Below are positions 1 to 7,239 of a DNA stretch of 8,757 nucleotides, piece by piece (positions within the stretch are counted from its first letter, which is position 1; every line of letters begins with the position of its first letter). This DNA comes from an uncultured Hyphomicrobiales bacterium (lineage in GTDB: Bacteria; Pseudomonadota; Alphaproteobacteria; Rhizobiales; Aestuariivirgaceae), in the NCBI GenBank assembly GCA_903930095.1, contig CAIYXE010000141.1, forward strand, positions 1 to 8,757, in the 5' to 3' direction. The notes below the pieces were generated by a model, which was given only the letters and a program-made list of their open reading frames with translations, was not told the origin of the DNA and did not search any database. The position numbers were made by a program, and so were the translations under genes.

Positions 1-1304
1 CCTCGGGGCTCGTCGACTTCCTCAACATCATCAAGGGCCGCATCCATACCGACGCGGCGCTCACCGGCGTCATCCCCGTTCAGGGCATGCGCTCTGCCCC
101 GCATCTCGATTTCGCGGGGCATATCCGCACGCAAGTTGGCATGCCCACCTTCCACGCCGCGCGCATTCCCGATGTCGCCACCGCCCGCCACGCCATCGCA
201 ACGGGCCAGCTCGACATGGTGGGCATGACGCGCGCCCACATGGCGGATCCGCACATCGTCAGGAAGATCATGGAAGGCCGCGAGCAGGACATCCGCCCCT
301 GCGTCGGCGCCACCTATTGCCTTGACCGCATCTATCAGGGCGGCATGGCGCTGTGCATCCACAACCCGGCGACGGGACGCGAGGAGACGATGCCGCATGT
401 CATCGCCCCCGCTGCCCAGGCCAGGCGCGTGGTCGTCGTCGGCGCAGGCCCCGCAGGCATCGAGGCGGCACGCGTCGCAGCCGAACGCGGCCACTGCGTC
501 ACCGTTTTCGAGGCAGCGGGCGAGCCCGGCGGCCAGGTCCGCCTCACCGCGCGCACGAAGCGCCGCGCCGAGATGATCGGCATCATCGACTGGCGCATGG
601 CGCAATGCGCCGCGCGCGATGTCGCCTTCCGCTTCAACACCTATGCCGAGGCCCCGGACGTGCTGGCGGAAAACCCCGACGTCGTCATCATCGCCACCGG
701 CGGGCTGGCCGAAAAGGACATGCTCGAGGCCGGCAACGACCTTACCGTCTCCGCCTGGGACATCCTCTCGGGCGACGTGAAGCCGGGCGCCAACGTGCTG
801 CTCTTTGACGATGCGGGCGATCACACGGCCATGCAGGCCGCGCAATTCCTCGCCGAGGCGGGATCAACCGTCGAGGTGATGACACCCGACCGCAGCTTCG
901 CGCCCGAGGTCATGGGCATGAACCTGGTGCCCTACATGCGCGCACTGCAGGACAAGGCGGTCACCTTCACCGTCACCTACAAGCTCATCGCGGCCGAGCG
1001 CGACGGCAACCGCCTCAAGGCCATCGTCGGCTCGGACTATATGGAAAGCCTCCGCCAGGAGCGCCACGTCGACCAGATCGTGGTGAACAACGGCACGCAG
1101 CCCCTGGCCGACCTCTACTTCGCGCTGAAGCCCCTGTCGGAGAATCTCGGTGCTGTCGACTACGACGCCCTCATCGAGGGCCGCCCGCAGACCATGAACG
1201 GCGGCCCGCCAGGCTTCCGCCTCTACCGCATCGGCGACGCCGTGGCCGCCCGCAACACCCACGCCGCGATCTACGACGCGCTGCGGCTCATGAAGGACGT
1301 CTGA
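1..1304 (+). CDS. TMADH-family flavin/iron-sulfur oxidoreductase, probable N-methylproline/dimethylglycine demethylase type (5' partial)
   Basis: The reading frame is open from base 3 and lacks its start, so 433 C-terminal residues are visible out of the roughly 680 usual for the family. The visible part begins late in the old-yellow-enzyme FMN barrel (SGLVDFLNIIKG), continues with the phosphate-binding end of the barrel (MVGMTRAHMADP), then an iron-sulfur segment (CVGATYC at 300-320, further Cys at 354-356), then a Rossmann nucleotide-binding site (VVVVGAGPAG, GAGPAG at 441-458) and the C-terminal nucleotide-binding domains ending in YRIGDAVAARNTHAAIYDA. Family members oxidatively demethylate secondary or tertiary amines in the cytoplasm. 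The CVGATYCLDRIY stretch recalls, from memory, StcD/DgcA-like proteins annotated as N-methylproline or dimethylglycine demethylases. The second of four expected cluster cysteines is Ala (309-311). The exact substrate is unproven. Confidence 0.9.
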   Translation, partial: SGLVDFLNIIKGRIHTDAALTGVIPVQGMRSAPHLDFAGHIRTQVGMPTFHAARIPDVATARHAIATGQLDMVGMTRAHMADPHIVRKIMEGREQDIRPCVGATYCLDRIYQGGMALCIHNPATGREETMPHVIAPAAQARRVVVVGAGPAGIEAARVAAERGHCVTVFEAAGEPGGQVRLTARTKRRAEMIGIIDWRMAQCAARDVAFRFNTYAEAPDVLAENPDVVIIATGGLAEKDMLEAGNDLTVSAWDILSGDVKPGANVLLFDDAGDHTAMQAAQFLAEAGSTVEVMTPDRSFAPEVMGMNLVPYMRALQDKAVTFTVTYKLIAAERDGNRLKAIVGSDYMESLRQERHVDQIVVNNGTQPLADLYFALKPLSENLGAVDYDALIEGRPQTMNGGPPGFRLYRIGDAVAARNTHAAIYDALRLMKDV

Positions 1305-1310
1305 GAGCGT

Positions 1311-1499
1311 TCAGCCTGCCGGCTGCCAGCGCGACGGGTTGGAGAGCTCATCCTCCGCGACGATCAGCTTCTGCTCGGCGTCCGTCTCGCTCTGCAGCGA
1401 CCACCGCATGGGCGAATCCATTTCATTCGCCGGGGCCTTGACCTCATAGACATGGCCGGCATGGAGCCCGGTCAGCTTCCTGTAGCGCCTGTTCAGCAT
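1311..1499 (-). CDS. Small hypothetical protein, 62 aa
   Basis: I do not recognise this protein. A short leftward frame starts at ATG 1499 and is preceded by a good ribosome-binding site, GGAGG at 1513-1509, nine bases upstream. The product is polar and charged, with a basic N-terminus (MLNRRYRKLTG) and an acidic C-terminal half (AEDELSNPSRW). It has no signal peptide, membrane segment or cysteines. The amino-acid composition looks like a real protein rather than a shadow frame, because it does not overlap the flanking gene. It converges on the upstream oxidoreductase with stops six bases apart, so the two transcripts must overlap at their 3' ends unless termination is very precise. Its role is unknown. 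Confidence 0.68.
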   Translation of the reverse strand: MLNRRYRKLTGLHAGHVYEVKAPANEMDSPMRWSLQSETDAEQKLIVAEDELSNPSRWQPAG

Positions 1500-1742
1500 G
1501 GCAGCGATCCTCCCTCAGTGCCGCGACACTAGCCCAGCCACGCGCCTGCTGCCGATGATGCAGATCAAACCCGTGCTCACCCGCAGGCCAGCACGGCGGC
1601 CAGCGGGATGAGGATGGTAGCGGCCTCGTCGCTGTCCAGCGTGACGCTGCAAGCCCGGCGTCATGCGCTCAGATCTGGACCGCGCCGTTGTCTTCGGCAT
1701 GTTCGCACGCGCCCTGCGCACGGCCACCATGAACGACCCCTG

Positions 1743-1761
1743 TTGTTGAACATACGTACAG
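1743..1761. promoter_or_regulatory. TetR-like operator, left copy
   Basis: The sequence TTGTTGAACATACGTACAG is the inverted counterpart of the site at 1838-1856. Over the 18 aligned positions TTrTTGAACnnACGTACA the two agree at 15. The core is itself an imperfect palindrome (TGxAC...GTxCA). Such 15-16 bp imperfect palindromes with TTGAAC or GTACAA arms are typical of dimeric TetR-family repressors. No regulator gene lies in the window, so the assignment to TetR is inferred from form only. Confidence 0.45.
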
Positions 1762-1811
1762 GAAATCTCGAAACAGCGTCAATCATCAGCCTTTACGGCC
1801 ATCATCGCCCA

Positions 1812-1841
1812 TTGACCGCGCTTTTTTCACATCTCTATTGT
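1812..1841 (+). promoter_or_regulatory. Candidate sigma-70 promoter of the 676-aa oxidoreductase
   Basis: A -35-like TTGACC (1812-1817) is followed after 18 bases by a -10-like TATTGT (1836-1841), with a T-run in the spacer. The -10 element overlaps the right operator copy, an arrangement expected for repression by blocking polymerase. The start codon lies 28 bases beyond the -10 element, leaving a very short leader. The match is moderate and is judged by eye. Confidence 0.4.
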
Positions 1842-1856
1842 ACGTCCGTTCAATAA
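1838..1856. promoter_or_regulatory. TetR-like operator, right copy
   Basis: The core TTGTACGTCCGTTCAA (1838-1853) is an imperfect palindrome matching its own reverse complement at 12 of 16 positions (TTG-ACG--CGT-CAA). It overlaps the predicted -10 region and transcription start of the downstream gene and ends 12 bases before the start codon. It recurs in opposite orientation at 1743-1761, about 92 bases away centre to centre. A ligand-released repressor is the simplest reading; the regulator is not in this window. Confidence 0.52.
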
Positions 1857-1868
1857 CGGAAAACCACG

Positions 1869-3899
1869 ATGGCCCGGGACAATCGCTACGATATTCTCTT
1901 CGAGCCGGTGAGGATCGGCCCCGTCACCGCGCCGAACCGCTTCTACCAGACGCCGCATGCGGCGGGGCTGGGCTGGCAGCGGCCGCAGGCCGGGGCGGCG
2001 CTGCGCGCCATCAAGGCGGAGGGCGGCTGGGGCGTCGTGTGCACCGAGTATTGCTCTATTCATCCGTCCTCGGACGATTCTCCCTTCGGCTATCTTACCC
2101 TGTGGGACGAGGACGATGTCCGGGCACTGGCTGGCACGGCAGATGCGATCCACGCCCACGGCAGCCTCGCGGGCGTCGAGCTCTGGCACGGCGGCTCGCA
2201 TGCCGCCAACCGCATGACGCGCCTCCCCGGGCTTGCGCCGTCGGCGGTTCCCGCCATGTACCACCTGCCGACCACGGCGCGCGCCATGGACCTGGCGGAC
2301 ATCAGGGCCTTCCGCGGCTGGCAGCGCGCGGCGGCGGAGCGGGCAAGGCGCGCCGGATTCGACATCGTCTATGTCTATGCCGGGCATGACTACCTGCCCT
2401 TCCAGTTCCTGTCGCGCCGCCACAACCAGCGCGGCGATGCCTATGGCGGCAGCCTGGAGAACCGCGTGCGCCTGCTGCGCGAGATGATCGAGGACACGGT
2501 GGATGCGGTGGGCGGCACCTGCGCCGTCGCCGTGCGCCTGGCGGTGGATGAGCTGAGCGGCCCGTCCGGCATCACCTCGGAGGCCGAGGGGCGCGATGTC
2601 ATCGCCATGCTGGCCGAACTCCCGGACCTCTGGGACGTGAACGTCGCGGGCGCGCTCGGCAATGACAGCAAGTCGGCCCGCTTCAGCGGCGAAGGCTACC
2701 AGGAGCCGCATGTGGCCTTCGTCAAGCAACTCACCACGAAGCCCGTCGTCTCGGTCGGCCGCTTCACCTCGCCGGATGTGATGGTGAGCCAGATCCGCCG
2801 CGGCATCCAGGACTTCATCGGCGCGGCGCGCCCCTCAATCGCCGATCCCTTCCTGCCCGCCAAGATCCGTGACGGCCGCGCGGATGAGATCCGCGAATGC
2901 ATCGGCTGCAACATCTGCCGTGCCGCCAACAACGAGGCAGCACACCTGCGCTGCACCCAGAACCCGACGATTGCCGAGGAATGGCGCCGCGGCTGGCACC
3001 CGGAGCGCATCGCCGCCTATCCCCGCCGCGAGAAGGCGCTGGTGGTGGGTGCGGGCCCGGCGGGCCTCGAGGCAGCACTTAGCCTCGGCCGCCGCGGCCT
3101 TGAGGTGACGTTGGCCGAGCGCGCGCCGAAGCTTGGCGGCCGCCTTCTTCATGAGAGCGCCCTTCCCGGCCTCGCCACATGGATCCGCGTGCGCGACTGG
3201 CGCCAGCACATGATCGCCAAACTGCCCAACGTCACCGTCTTCCCGGCAAGCGAGATGACGGCGGCCGACGTCGAAGCCTTCGGCAGCGATCACGTGGTGC
3301 TCGCCACCGGCGCGCGCTGGCGGCGGGATGGCATCGGCGTCACGAGCCTCACACCGCTTGCCCTGCCCCGGGCACTGACGCCGGACGATGTCTTCGCCGG
3401 CCAGAAGGTGGGCGGCGATGTGGTGATCTATGACGACGAGCATTACTTCATGGGTGGCGCGCTGGCCGAACAGCTCGCCCGCGCCGGCCACGCCGTGACC
3501 GTGGTGACGCCGCATGCCTCCGTCTCGGCCTGGACGGCGATGACCGACGAGATGGCCTTCCTGCACACAAGGCTGCATGACTTGGGCGTGAGACTCCTCC
3601 CCAACCGCCTGCTGCTGGCGCATGAAAAGGACAGCCTGCGGCTTGCCTGCACCGCCTCGGGCCGCGAGAGCGATCTGTCCTGCGGCACGCTGGTCCTCGT
3701 CACCGGCCGCCTTCCGGAGGACCGTCTCCACCGCGAACTCTCCGCTGCCGCACATGCCTTCGGGCTTCACCGCGTGGGCGACTGCCTGCAGCCCTCATCT
3801 GTCGCCGATGCCGTCTACTCCGCCCACCGCTTCGCGCGCGAGCTCGGCACGGAGCCGCCCGCCGCACCCCGGCGCGAGCGCCCTCCGGCGAGCGGGTAA
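1869..3899 (+). CDS. Trimethylamine-dehydrogenase-like flavin/4Fe-4S amine oxidoreductase, 676 aa
   Basis: The protein resembles trimethylamine dehydrogenase from its first residues (MARDNRYDILFEP, NRFYQTPH, KAEGGWG, TEYCSI). Residues 1-340 form the FMN barrel, with the catalytic-type Tyr170, His173 and Asp266 present. A complete 4Fe-4S motif follows (Cys344, 347, 350 and 362), then a nucleotide-binding Rossmann site GAGPAG (394-399) and the remaining ADP-binding domains. By alignment to TMADH recalled from memory, the flavin-linking Cys30 is Ala31, aromatic-bowl Trp264 and Trp355 are Leu263 and Asn354, and Tyr60 is kept as Tyr61. ETF-docking Tyr442 is Arg440. It likely oxidises an amine with non-covalent FMN, but the substrate is unknown. 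It is shorter than TMADH (about 730 aa), lacking the C-terminal tail and ending in a Pro/Arg-rich stretch. The start is supported by family alignment; the ribosome-binding site is weak (CGGA, 1857-1860). Confidence 0.93.
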   Translation: MARDNRYDILFEPVRIGPVTAPNRFYQTPHAAGLGWQRPQAGAALRAIKAEGGWGVVCTEYCSIHPSSDDSPFGYLTLWDEDDVRALAGTADAIHAHGSLAGVELWHGGSHAANRMTRLPGLAPSAVPAMYHLPTTARAMDLADIRAFRGWQRAAAERARRAGFDIVYVYAGHDYLPFQFLSRRHNQRGDAYGGSLENRVRLLREMIEDTVDAVGGTCAVAVRLAVDELSGPSGITSEAEGRDVIAMLAELPDLWDVNVAGALGNDSKSARFSGEGYQEPHVAFVKQLTTKPVVSVGRFTSPDVMVSQIRRGIQDFIGAARPSIADPFLPAKIRDGRADEIRECIGCNICRAANNEAAHLRCTQNPTIAEEWRRGWHPERIAAYPRREKALVVGAGPAGLEAALSLGRRGLEVTLAERAPKLGGRLLHESALPGLATWIRVRDWRQHMIAKLPNVTVFPASEMTAADVEAFGSDHVVLATGARWRRDGIGVTSLTPLALPRALTPDDVFAGQKVGGDVVIYDDEHYFMGGALAEQLARAGHAVTVVTPHASVSAWTAMTDEMAFLHTRLHDLGVRLLPNRLLLAHEKDSLRLACTASGRESDLSCGTLVLVTGRLPEDRLHRELSAAAHAFGLHRVGDCLQPSSVADAVYSAHRFARELGTEPPAAPRRERPPASG

Positions 3900-3970
3900 G
3901 CAATTGATCTTGCGCGAGGGCTTGAGTGAACAGCTCAGCAGCGAGCCTGGCAACGATGCATCCCTGCCCG

Positions 3971-5665
3971 TCACATCAGGCAGAAGCTGTCCACGTCGAC
4001 CAGCCCGCGGTCGCTGATCTTGAGATGCGGGATCACAGGGAGAGGCAGGAAGGCGACCTGCAGGAAGGGTTCCGGCAGCACGGTGCCGAGCGACCGTGCC
4101 GCCTCGCGCAGGGGAATGAGCCTGTCGCGCACCGTCTCGAAGGGTTCATCGCTCATCAGCCCGGCGATCGGCAGCGACAGTTCGGCCAGCACGCTGCCGT
4201 CGCGCACGACGACGAAGCCGCCGCCCATCGCGCGCAGGTGGTTGACGGCCACCGCCATGTCCGCGTCGCTGGCGCCGACCACACAGATGTTGTGGCTGTC
4301 ATGCCCCACGGTCGAGCCGATGGCGCCATGACGCAGCCCAAAGCCATTGACGAAGCCGCGGCCGATATTGCCGTTGATGCCATGGCGCTCCACCACGGCC
4401 ACCTTGATCGCATCCTGCGCCGCATCGCACTGGACAAGGCCATCACGCACCGGAAGGTCCATCTTGAGATGATCGGTGATGATCTTGCCAGGCAGCACGC
4501 CGATCACGGAAAAGGCCTTGCCGGTGCCCGCGATGCGGAAATCCTCCGCCGTGACGGGTGAGGACTTGACACTCCCATAGCCCACCGGCTTCACCGCCGG
4601 GCGCGCATCGAAGAGCGCATCCGTCACCACCCGGCCCGCCGAGATCACCTGCGCCACCCGGCATGCATCGAGATCGTCGAGCACGGCGAGATCGGCGCGC
4701 CAGCCGGGCGCCACCAGGCCACGATCATGAAGCCGGAAGGCGCGCGCAGCCGAAATGCTTGCCGCGCGGTAGGCCGTCAGCGGGTCAACACCCTCGGCGA
4801 TGGCGGTGCGGATCATGAAGTCGAGGTGGCCCTCCTCGGCGATGTCGAGCGGATTGCGGTCATCCGTGCACAGAGAGATGAAGGCCGAGTTGCGCTCCGT
4901 CATGATCGGGATCAGCGCATGAAGATCCTTCGACACGGAGCCCTCGCGGATCAGGATGTGCATGCCCTTGGAGAGCTTCTCAAGCGCCTCGGCCGCACTC
5001 GTCGTCTCGTGGTCGGTGCGGATGCCGGCGGCGAGATAGCCATTGAGCGCCATGCCGCGCAGCAGCGGCGCATGCCCGTCGATGTGGCGGCCCGCAAACA
5101 GCGCGATCTTCTCGAGTGCGCCGGGGTCCAGCGCCAGAACACCCGGAAAGTTCATGAACTCGGCAAGGCCGATCACCTTGGGATGATCCATGAAGGGCGC
5201 GAGGTCGGAAGCTGACAGTGCCGCACCCGAGGTCTCGAGATGGGTGGCGGGAACGCAGCTCGACAGCTGCACGCGCAGGTCCATCACGGTGGCCATCGCG
5301 CTGTCGAGGAAGAAGCGGATGCCCTCCGCGCCCAGCACATTGGCGATCTCATGCGGATCGCAGATCGCGGTGGTGATGCCGTGGCGCAGCACGCAGCGGT
5401 CGAACTCATGCGGCGTGACCAGAGATGACTCGATGTGGAGGTGGGTATCGATGAAGCCCGGAACCACCGTCTTGCCCGTGATGTCGATCTCGCGGCGGCC
5501 GGCATAGTCCCCGAAGGTACCGCTGATGCGGTCACCGGTGATGGCGATGTCGGACAGGACGAGATCGCCGCTCACCAGGTCGAAGAACCGTCCGCCCTTC
5601 AGCACGAGGTCGGCTGGTTCCTGTCCCTGGCCCTGAAGAATGGCGTGTTGAAGCTTTGTGCTCAT
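3971..5665 (-). CDS. ade: Adenine deaminase (EC 3.5.4.2), 564 aa
   Basis: A cytoplasmic metal-dependent amidohydrolase that converts adenine to hypoxanthine and ammonia in purine salvage. All expected metal and active-site features are present: [12 protein letters not shown] with His75 and His77, DPHEIAN (103-109), GLAEFMN with Glu169, DGHAP with His198, DHETT with His219, REGS (240-243) and CTDDR with Asp268/269. The C-terminal domain has the typical [11 protein letters not shown] and LPIAGLMS segments. The length suits the family. The start at 5665 is preferred because GGAG lies eight bases upstream and matching begins here; the frame extends 22 codons further, but that would run into the permease gene. 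It is the last gene of the leftward operon, five bases after the permease stop. Related enzymes can prefer N6-methyladenine, so substrate choice is not fully fixed. Confidence 0.95.
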   Translation of the reverse strand: MSTKLQHAILQGQGQEPADLVLKGGRFFDLVSGDLVLSDIAITGDRISGTFGDYAGRREIDITGKTVVPGFIDTHLHIESSLVTPHEFDRCVLRHGITTAICDPHEIANVLGAEGIRFFLDSAMATVMDLRVQLSSCVPATHLETSGAALSASDLAPFMDHPKVIGLAEFMNFPGVLALDPGALEKIALFAGRHIDGHAPLLRGMALNGYLAAGIRTDHETTSAAEALEKLSKGMHILIREGSVSKDLHALIPIMTERNSAFISLCTDDRNPLDIAEEGHLDFMIRTAIAEGVDPLTAYRAASISAARAFRLHDRGLVAPGWRADLAVLDDLDACRVAQVISAGRVVTDALFDARPAVKPVGYGSVKSSPVTAEDFRIAGTGKAFSVIGVLPGKIITDHLKMDLPVRDGLVQCDAAQDAIKVAVVERHGINGNIGRGFVNGFGLRHGAIGSTVGHDSHNICVVGASDADMAVAVNHLRAMGGGFVVVRDGSVLAELSLPIAGLMSDEPFETVRDRLIPLREAARSLGTVLPEPFLQVAFLPLPVIPHLKISDRGLVDVDSFCLM

Positions 5666-5670
5666 CAGAC

Positions 5671-7239
5671 CTACTCCGTGGTTCTCATGCCGAGCCGCGG
5701 CAGAACCCAGCGTTCGATCATGACCACACATTGATGGAAGGCAACCGCAATCAGCACCGATACGGCGGCCACCGTCCAGATCATGCCATAGTCAAGATAT
5801 CCCCGGCTCTGGTTCAGCAAATTGCCGAGGCCCTTTCCGGTGGCGAGCCATTCCGCGATCATGACGCCAAGCAGGGCGCGCGGCGCCGCCAGCCGCGCCG
5901 CGGCGAAGAGATAGGGAAGCGATGCCGGTATGGAGACGAGGTACAGCGCCTGCCAGCGCGATGCGCCATAGGCGCGCGGTAAGTCCAGTGCGGCCCGCGG
6001 CACCATCGTCATGCCCTGCGCAATGGTGACGAAGGCAGGAAAGAATGTGACGGAGATCGTCACCCAGAGCGTCAGCGCCGTGCCGCGCCCCAGCATGAGG
6101 ACGAGAAGCGGCGTCAGCGCCACCAGCGGCATGGTCTGGGTCACGAGCGCCACCGGCATCAGGCTGCGGGCCAGCGCCGGCATGGCATCGCAGATGAGCG
6201 CCAGCAGAAAGGCGAAGGCCAGGCCCGCCGCCAGCCCCACGAGCGTGATCGGCACGGTTTCCGCCAGCGCCGCCAGCAGCCGCGCCTGCGCCTCCGCAGA
6301 GGCCGGCAAGGCAAAGAGATATTGGGCAACGCCCAGCGGCGTCTTGGCGATCATTTCGGGCACCGCCAGCCAGGCCAGCAGCAGCCACCATAGCGCCAGC
6401 GGCAGCAGTGCTGCGGCCAGCATCATCGCAAGGCGGCGCAACAGGCCGCCGCCTGGCTCCGCGGCGGCCGGCGCTGACGCCGGGATCGTCACCGCACGCG
6501 CCGTGCCCGTCACCCGCGCGCCAATCGCCGCGAAGGCGGCATAGGCCAGCCCGGCGATCAGCGTCGCCATCAGGCCGATGCCCCACAGCCGCGCCGGATC
6601 GCCCCGGCCGAGCGAGCCCAGGAGATAGGTACCAAGCCCGAAGCGGCCGCCGCCGCCGAACTCCGCAAGGATCGCGCCAAGCACGGCTGCGGGTGCGGCA
6701 ACCCGGAAGCCGCCAAGCACTGCGGGCAGAGCGCTCCGCCACTGCACCAGCCGCAGCGCATCCCAGCGGCCGCCGCCATAGGCCCTGACAAGGTCAATGC
6801 TGCGCTGGTCCGCCTGCGACAGGCCCAGCACGGTGGCGGTCATCGTGGCGAAATAGCAGCCAAGTGCCGCCAGGATGACGCGCGGCGTCATGCCGGAAAA
6901 GGTCAGGACCAGCACCGGCGAAATGGCAATCGGCGGCAGCGCGAAGATTGCGATGTTCACACCGCGGAACAGGCGCAGCAGCATGGGCGAGAGCACGAAC
7001 AGCGCGCCAGCGACAATCGCCACGGCATTGCCGATGACGAAGCCGAGGAAGCTGGCCTTGAGCGTTGCCAGCACATGCGGCGGGTAATCGCCCCTGTCGG
7101 CCCACAGCTGGGCCAGTATGGCGCTGGGGGCGGGCAGCGCGCCGGAGGCCACCAGCTCATAGCGCCCCGCCAGTTCCCACGCGGCCAGCAGCACCACGAG
7201 GTTGCGGACCCATGCCAGGCGGTGGGGCTCACGCACCAT
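5671..7239 (-). CDS. ABC transporter permease, two fused TauC/SsuC-type domains, 522 aa
   Basis: An inner-membrane permease containing two complete binding-protein-dependent permease domains in one chain. The first (about 10-245) and second (about 268-515) each carry the cytoplasmic loop that docks the ATPase, [11 protein letters not shown]...LP at 149-172 and [11 protein letters not shown]...LP at 419-442. The two copies clearly resemble each other, each followed by an R-AAP-A-LG----AE pattern. A short Ala/Pro linker (about 250-265) joins them. Single-domain permeases of this family are about 250-280 aa and act as dimers, so the fusion supplies both halves. The start is uncertain: ATG 7239 overlaps the ATPase stop by 11 bases and is preferred for its typical N-terminus; ATG 7263 and ATG 7272 are in frame but have no better ribosome-binding site. 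Confidence 0.92.
   Translation of the reverse strand: MVREPHRLAWVRNLVVLLAAWELAGRYELVASGALPAPSAILAQLWADRGDYPPHVLATLKASFLGFVIGNAVAIVAGALFVLSPMLLRLFRGVNIAIFALPPIAISPVLVLTFSGMTPRVILAALGCYFATMTATVLGLSQADQRSIDLVRAYGGGRWDALRLVQWRSALPAVLGGFRVAAPAAVLGAILAEFGGGGRFGLGTYLLGSLGRGDPARLWGIGLMATLIAGLAYAAFAAIGARVTGTARAVTIPASAPAAAEPGGGLLRRLAMMLAAALLPLALWWLLLAWLAVPEMIAKTPLGVAQYLFALPASAEAQARLLAALAETVPITLVGLAAGLAFAFLLALICDAMPALARSLMPVALVTQTMPLVALTPLLVLMLGRGTALTLWVTISVTFFPAFVTIAQGMTMVPRAALDLPRAYGASRWQALYLVSIPASLPYLFAAARLAAPRALLGVMIAEWLATGKGLGNLLNQSRGYLDYGMIWTVAAVSVLIAVAFHQCVVMIERWVLPRLGMRTTE

Larger units (their letters stand above)
1500..1868. other. Intergenic control region
   Basis: This 369-base spacer separates the leftward small gene from the rightward 676-aa oxidoreductase. 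The half near the oxidoreductase (about 1740-1868) is clearly richer in A and T than the surrounding genes and contains the paired operator-like sites and the promoter described separately. The other half (1500-1740) holds the ribosome-binding site of the small gene and no convincing gene. Short open stretches there lack ribosome-binding sites and look like chance or decayed sequence. Confidence 0.7.

Noticed and set aside
1663..1749. 28-codon + strand ORF in the spacer
   Set aside because: No ribosome-binding site, runs into the left operator, and no recognisable product.
1827..2729. 300-codon open frame on the - strand
   Set aside because: It lies opposite the well-supported TMADH-like gene, has no recognisable domain, and has the Arg/Ala/His-rich composition of a GC-rich shadow frame.
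2835..3770. 311-codon open frame on the - strand
   Set aside because: Same situation: fully antisense to the conserved Fe-S and nucleotide-binding part of the oxidoreductase, with no motifs of its own.
3900..3970. Possible bidirectional terminator between the convergent genes
   Set aside because: Only short, bulged stems can be drawn (for example around 3917-3950) and there is no T-run on either strand.
3926..4561. 211-codon open frame on the + strand
   Set aside because: It is antisense to the conserved C-terminal domain of adenine deaminase and shows no domain.
5666..5731. 22-codon N-terminal extension of adenine deaminase
   Set aside because: It would overlap the permease coding region, does not look like the family N-terminus, and the ATG at 5665 has a good ribosome-binding site.
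5792..6742. 316-codon open frame on the - strand
   Set aside because: It is an alternative frame of the fused permease; composition is Gly/Ala/Arg-rich and the permease frame has the family motifs.
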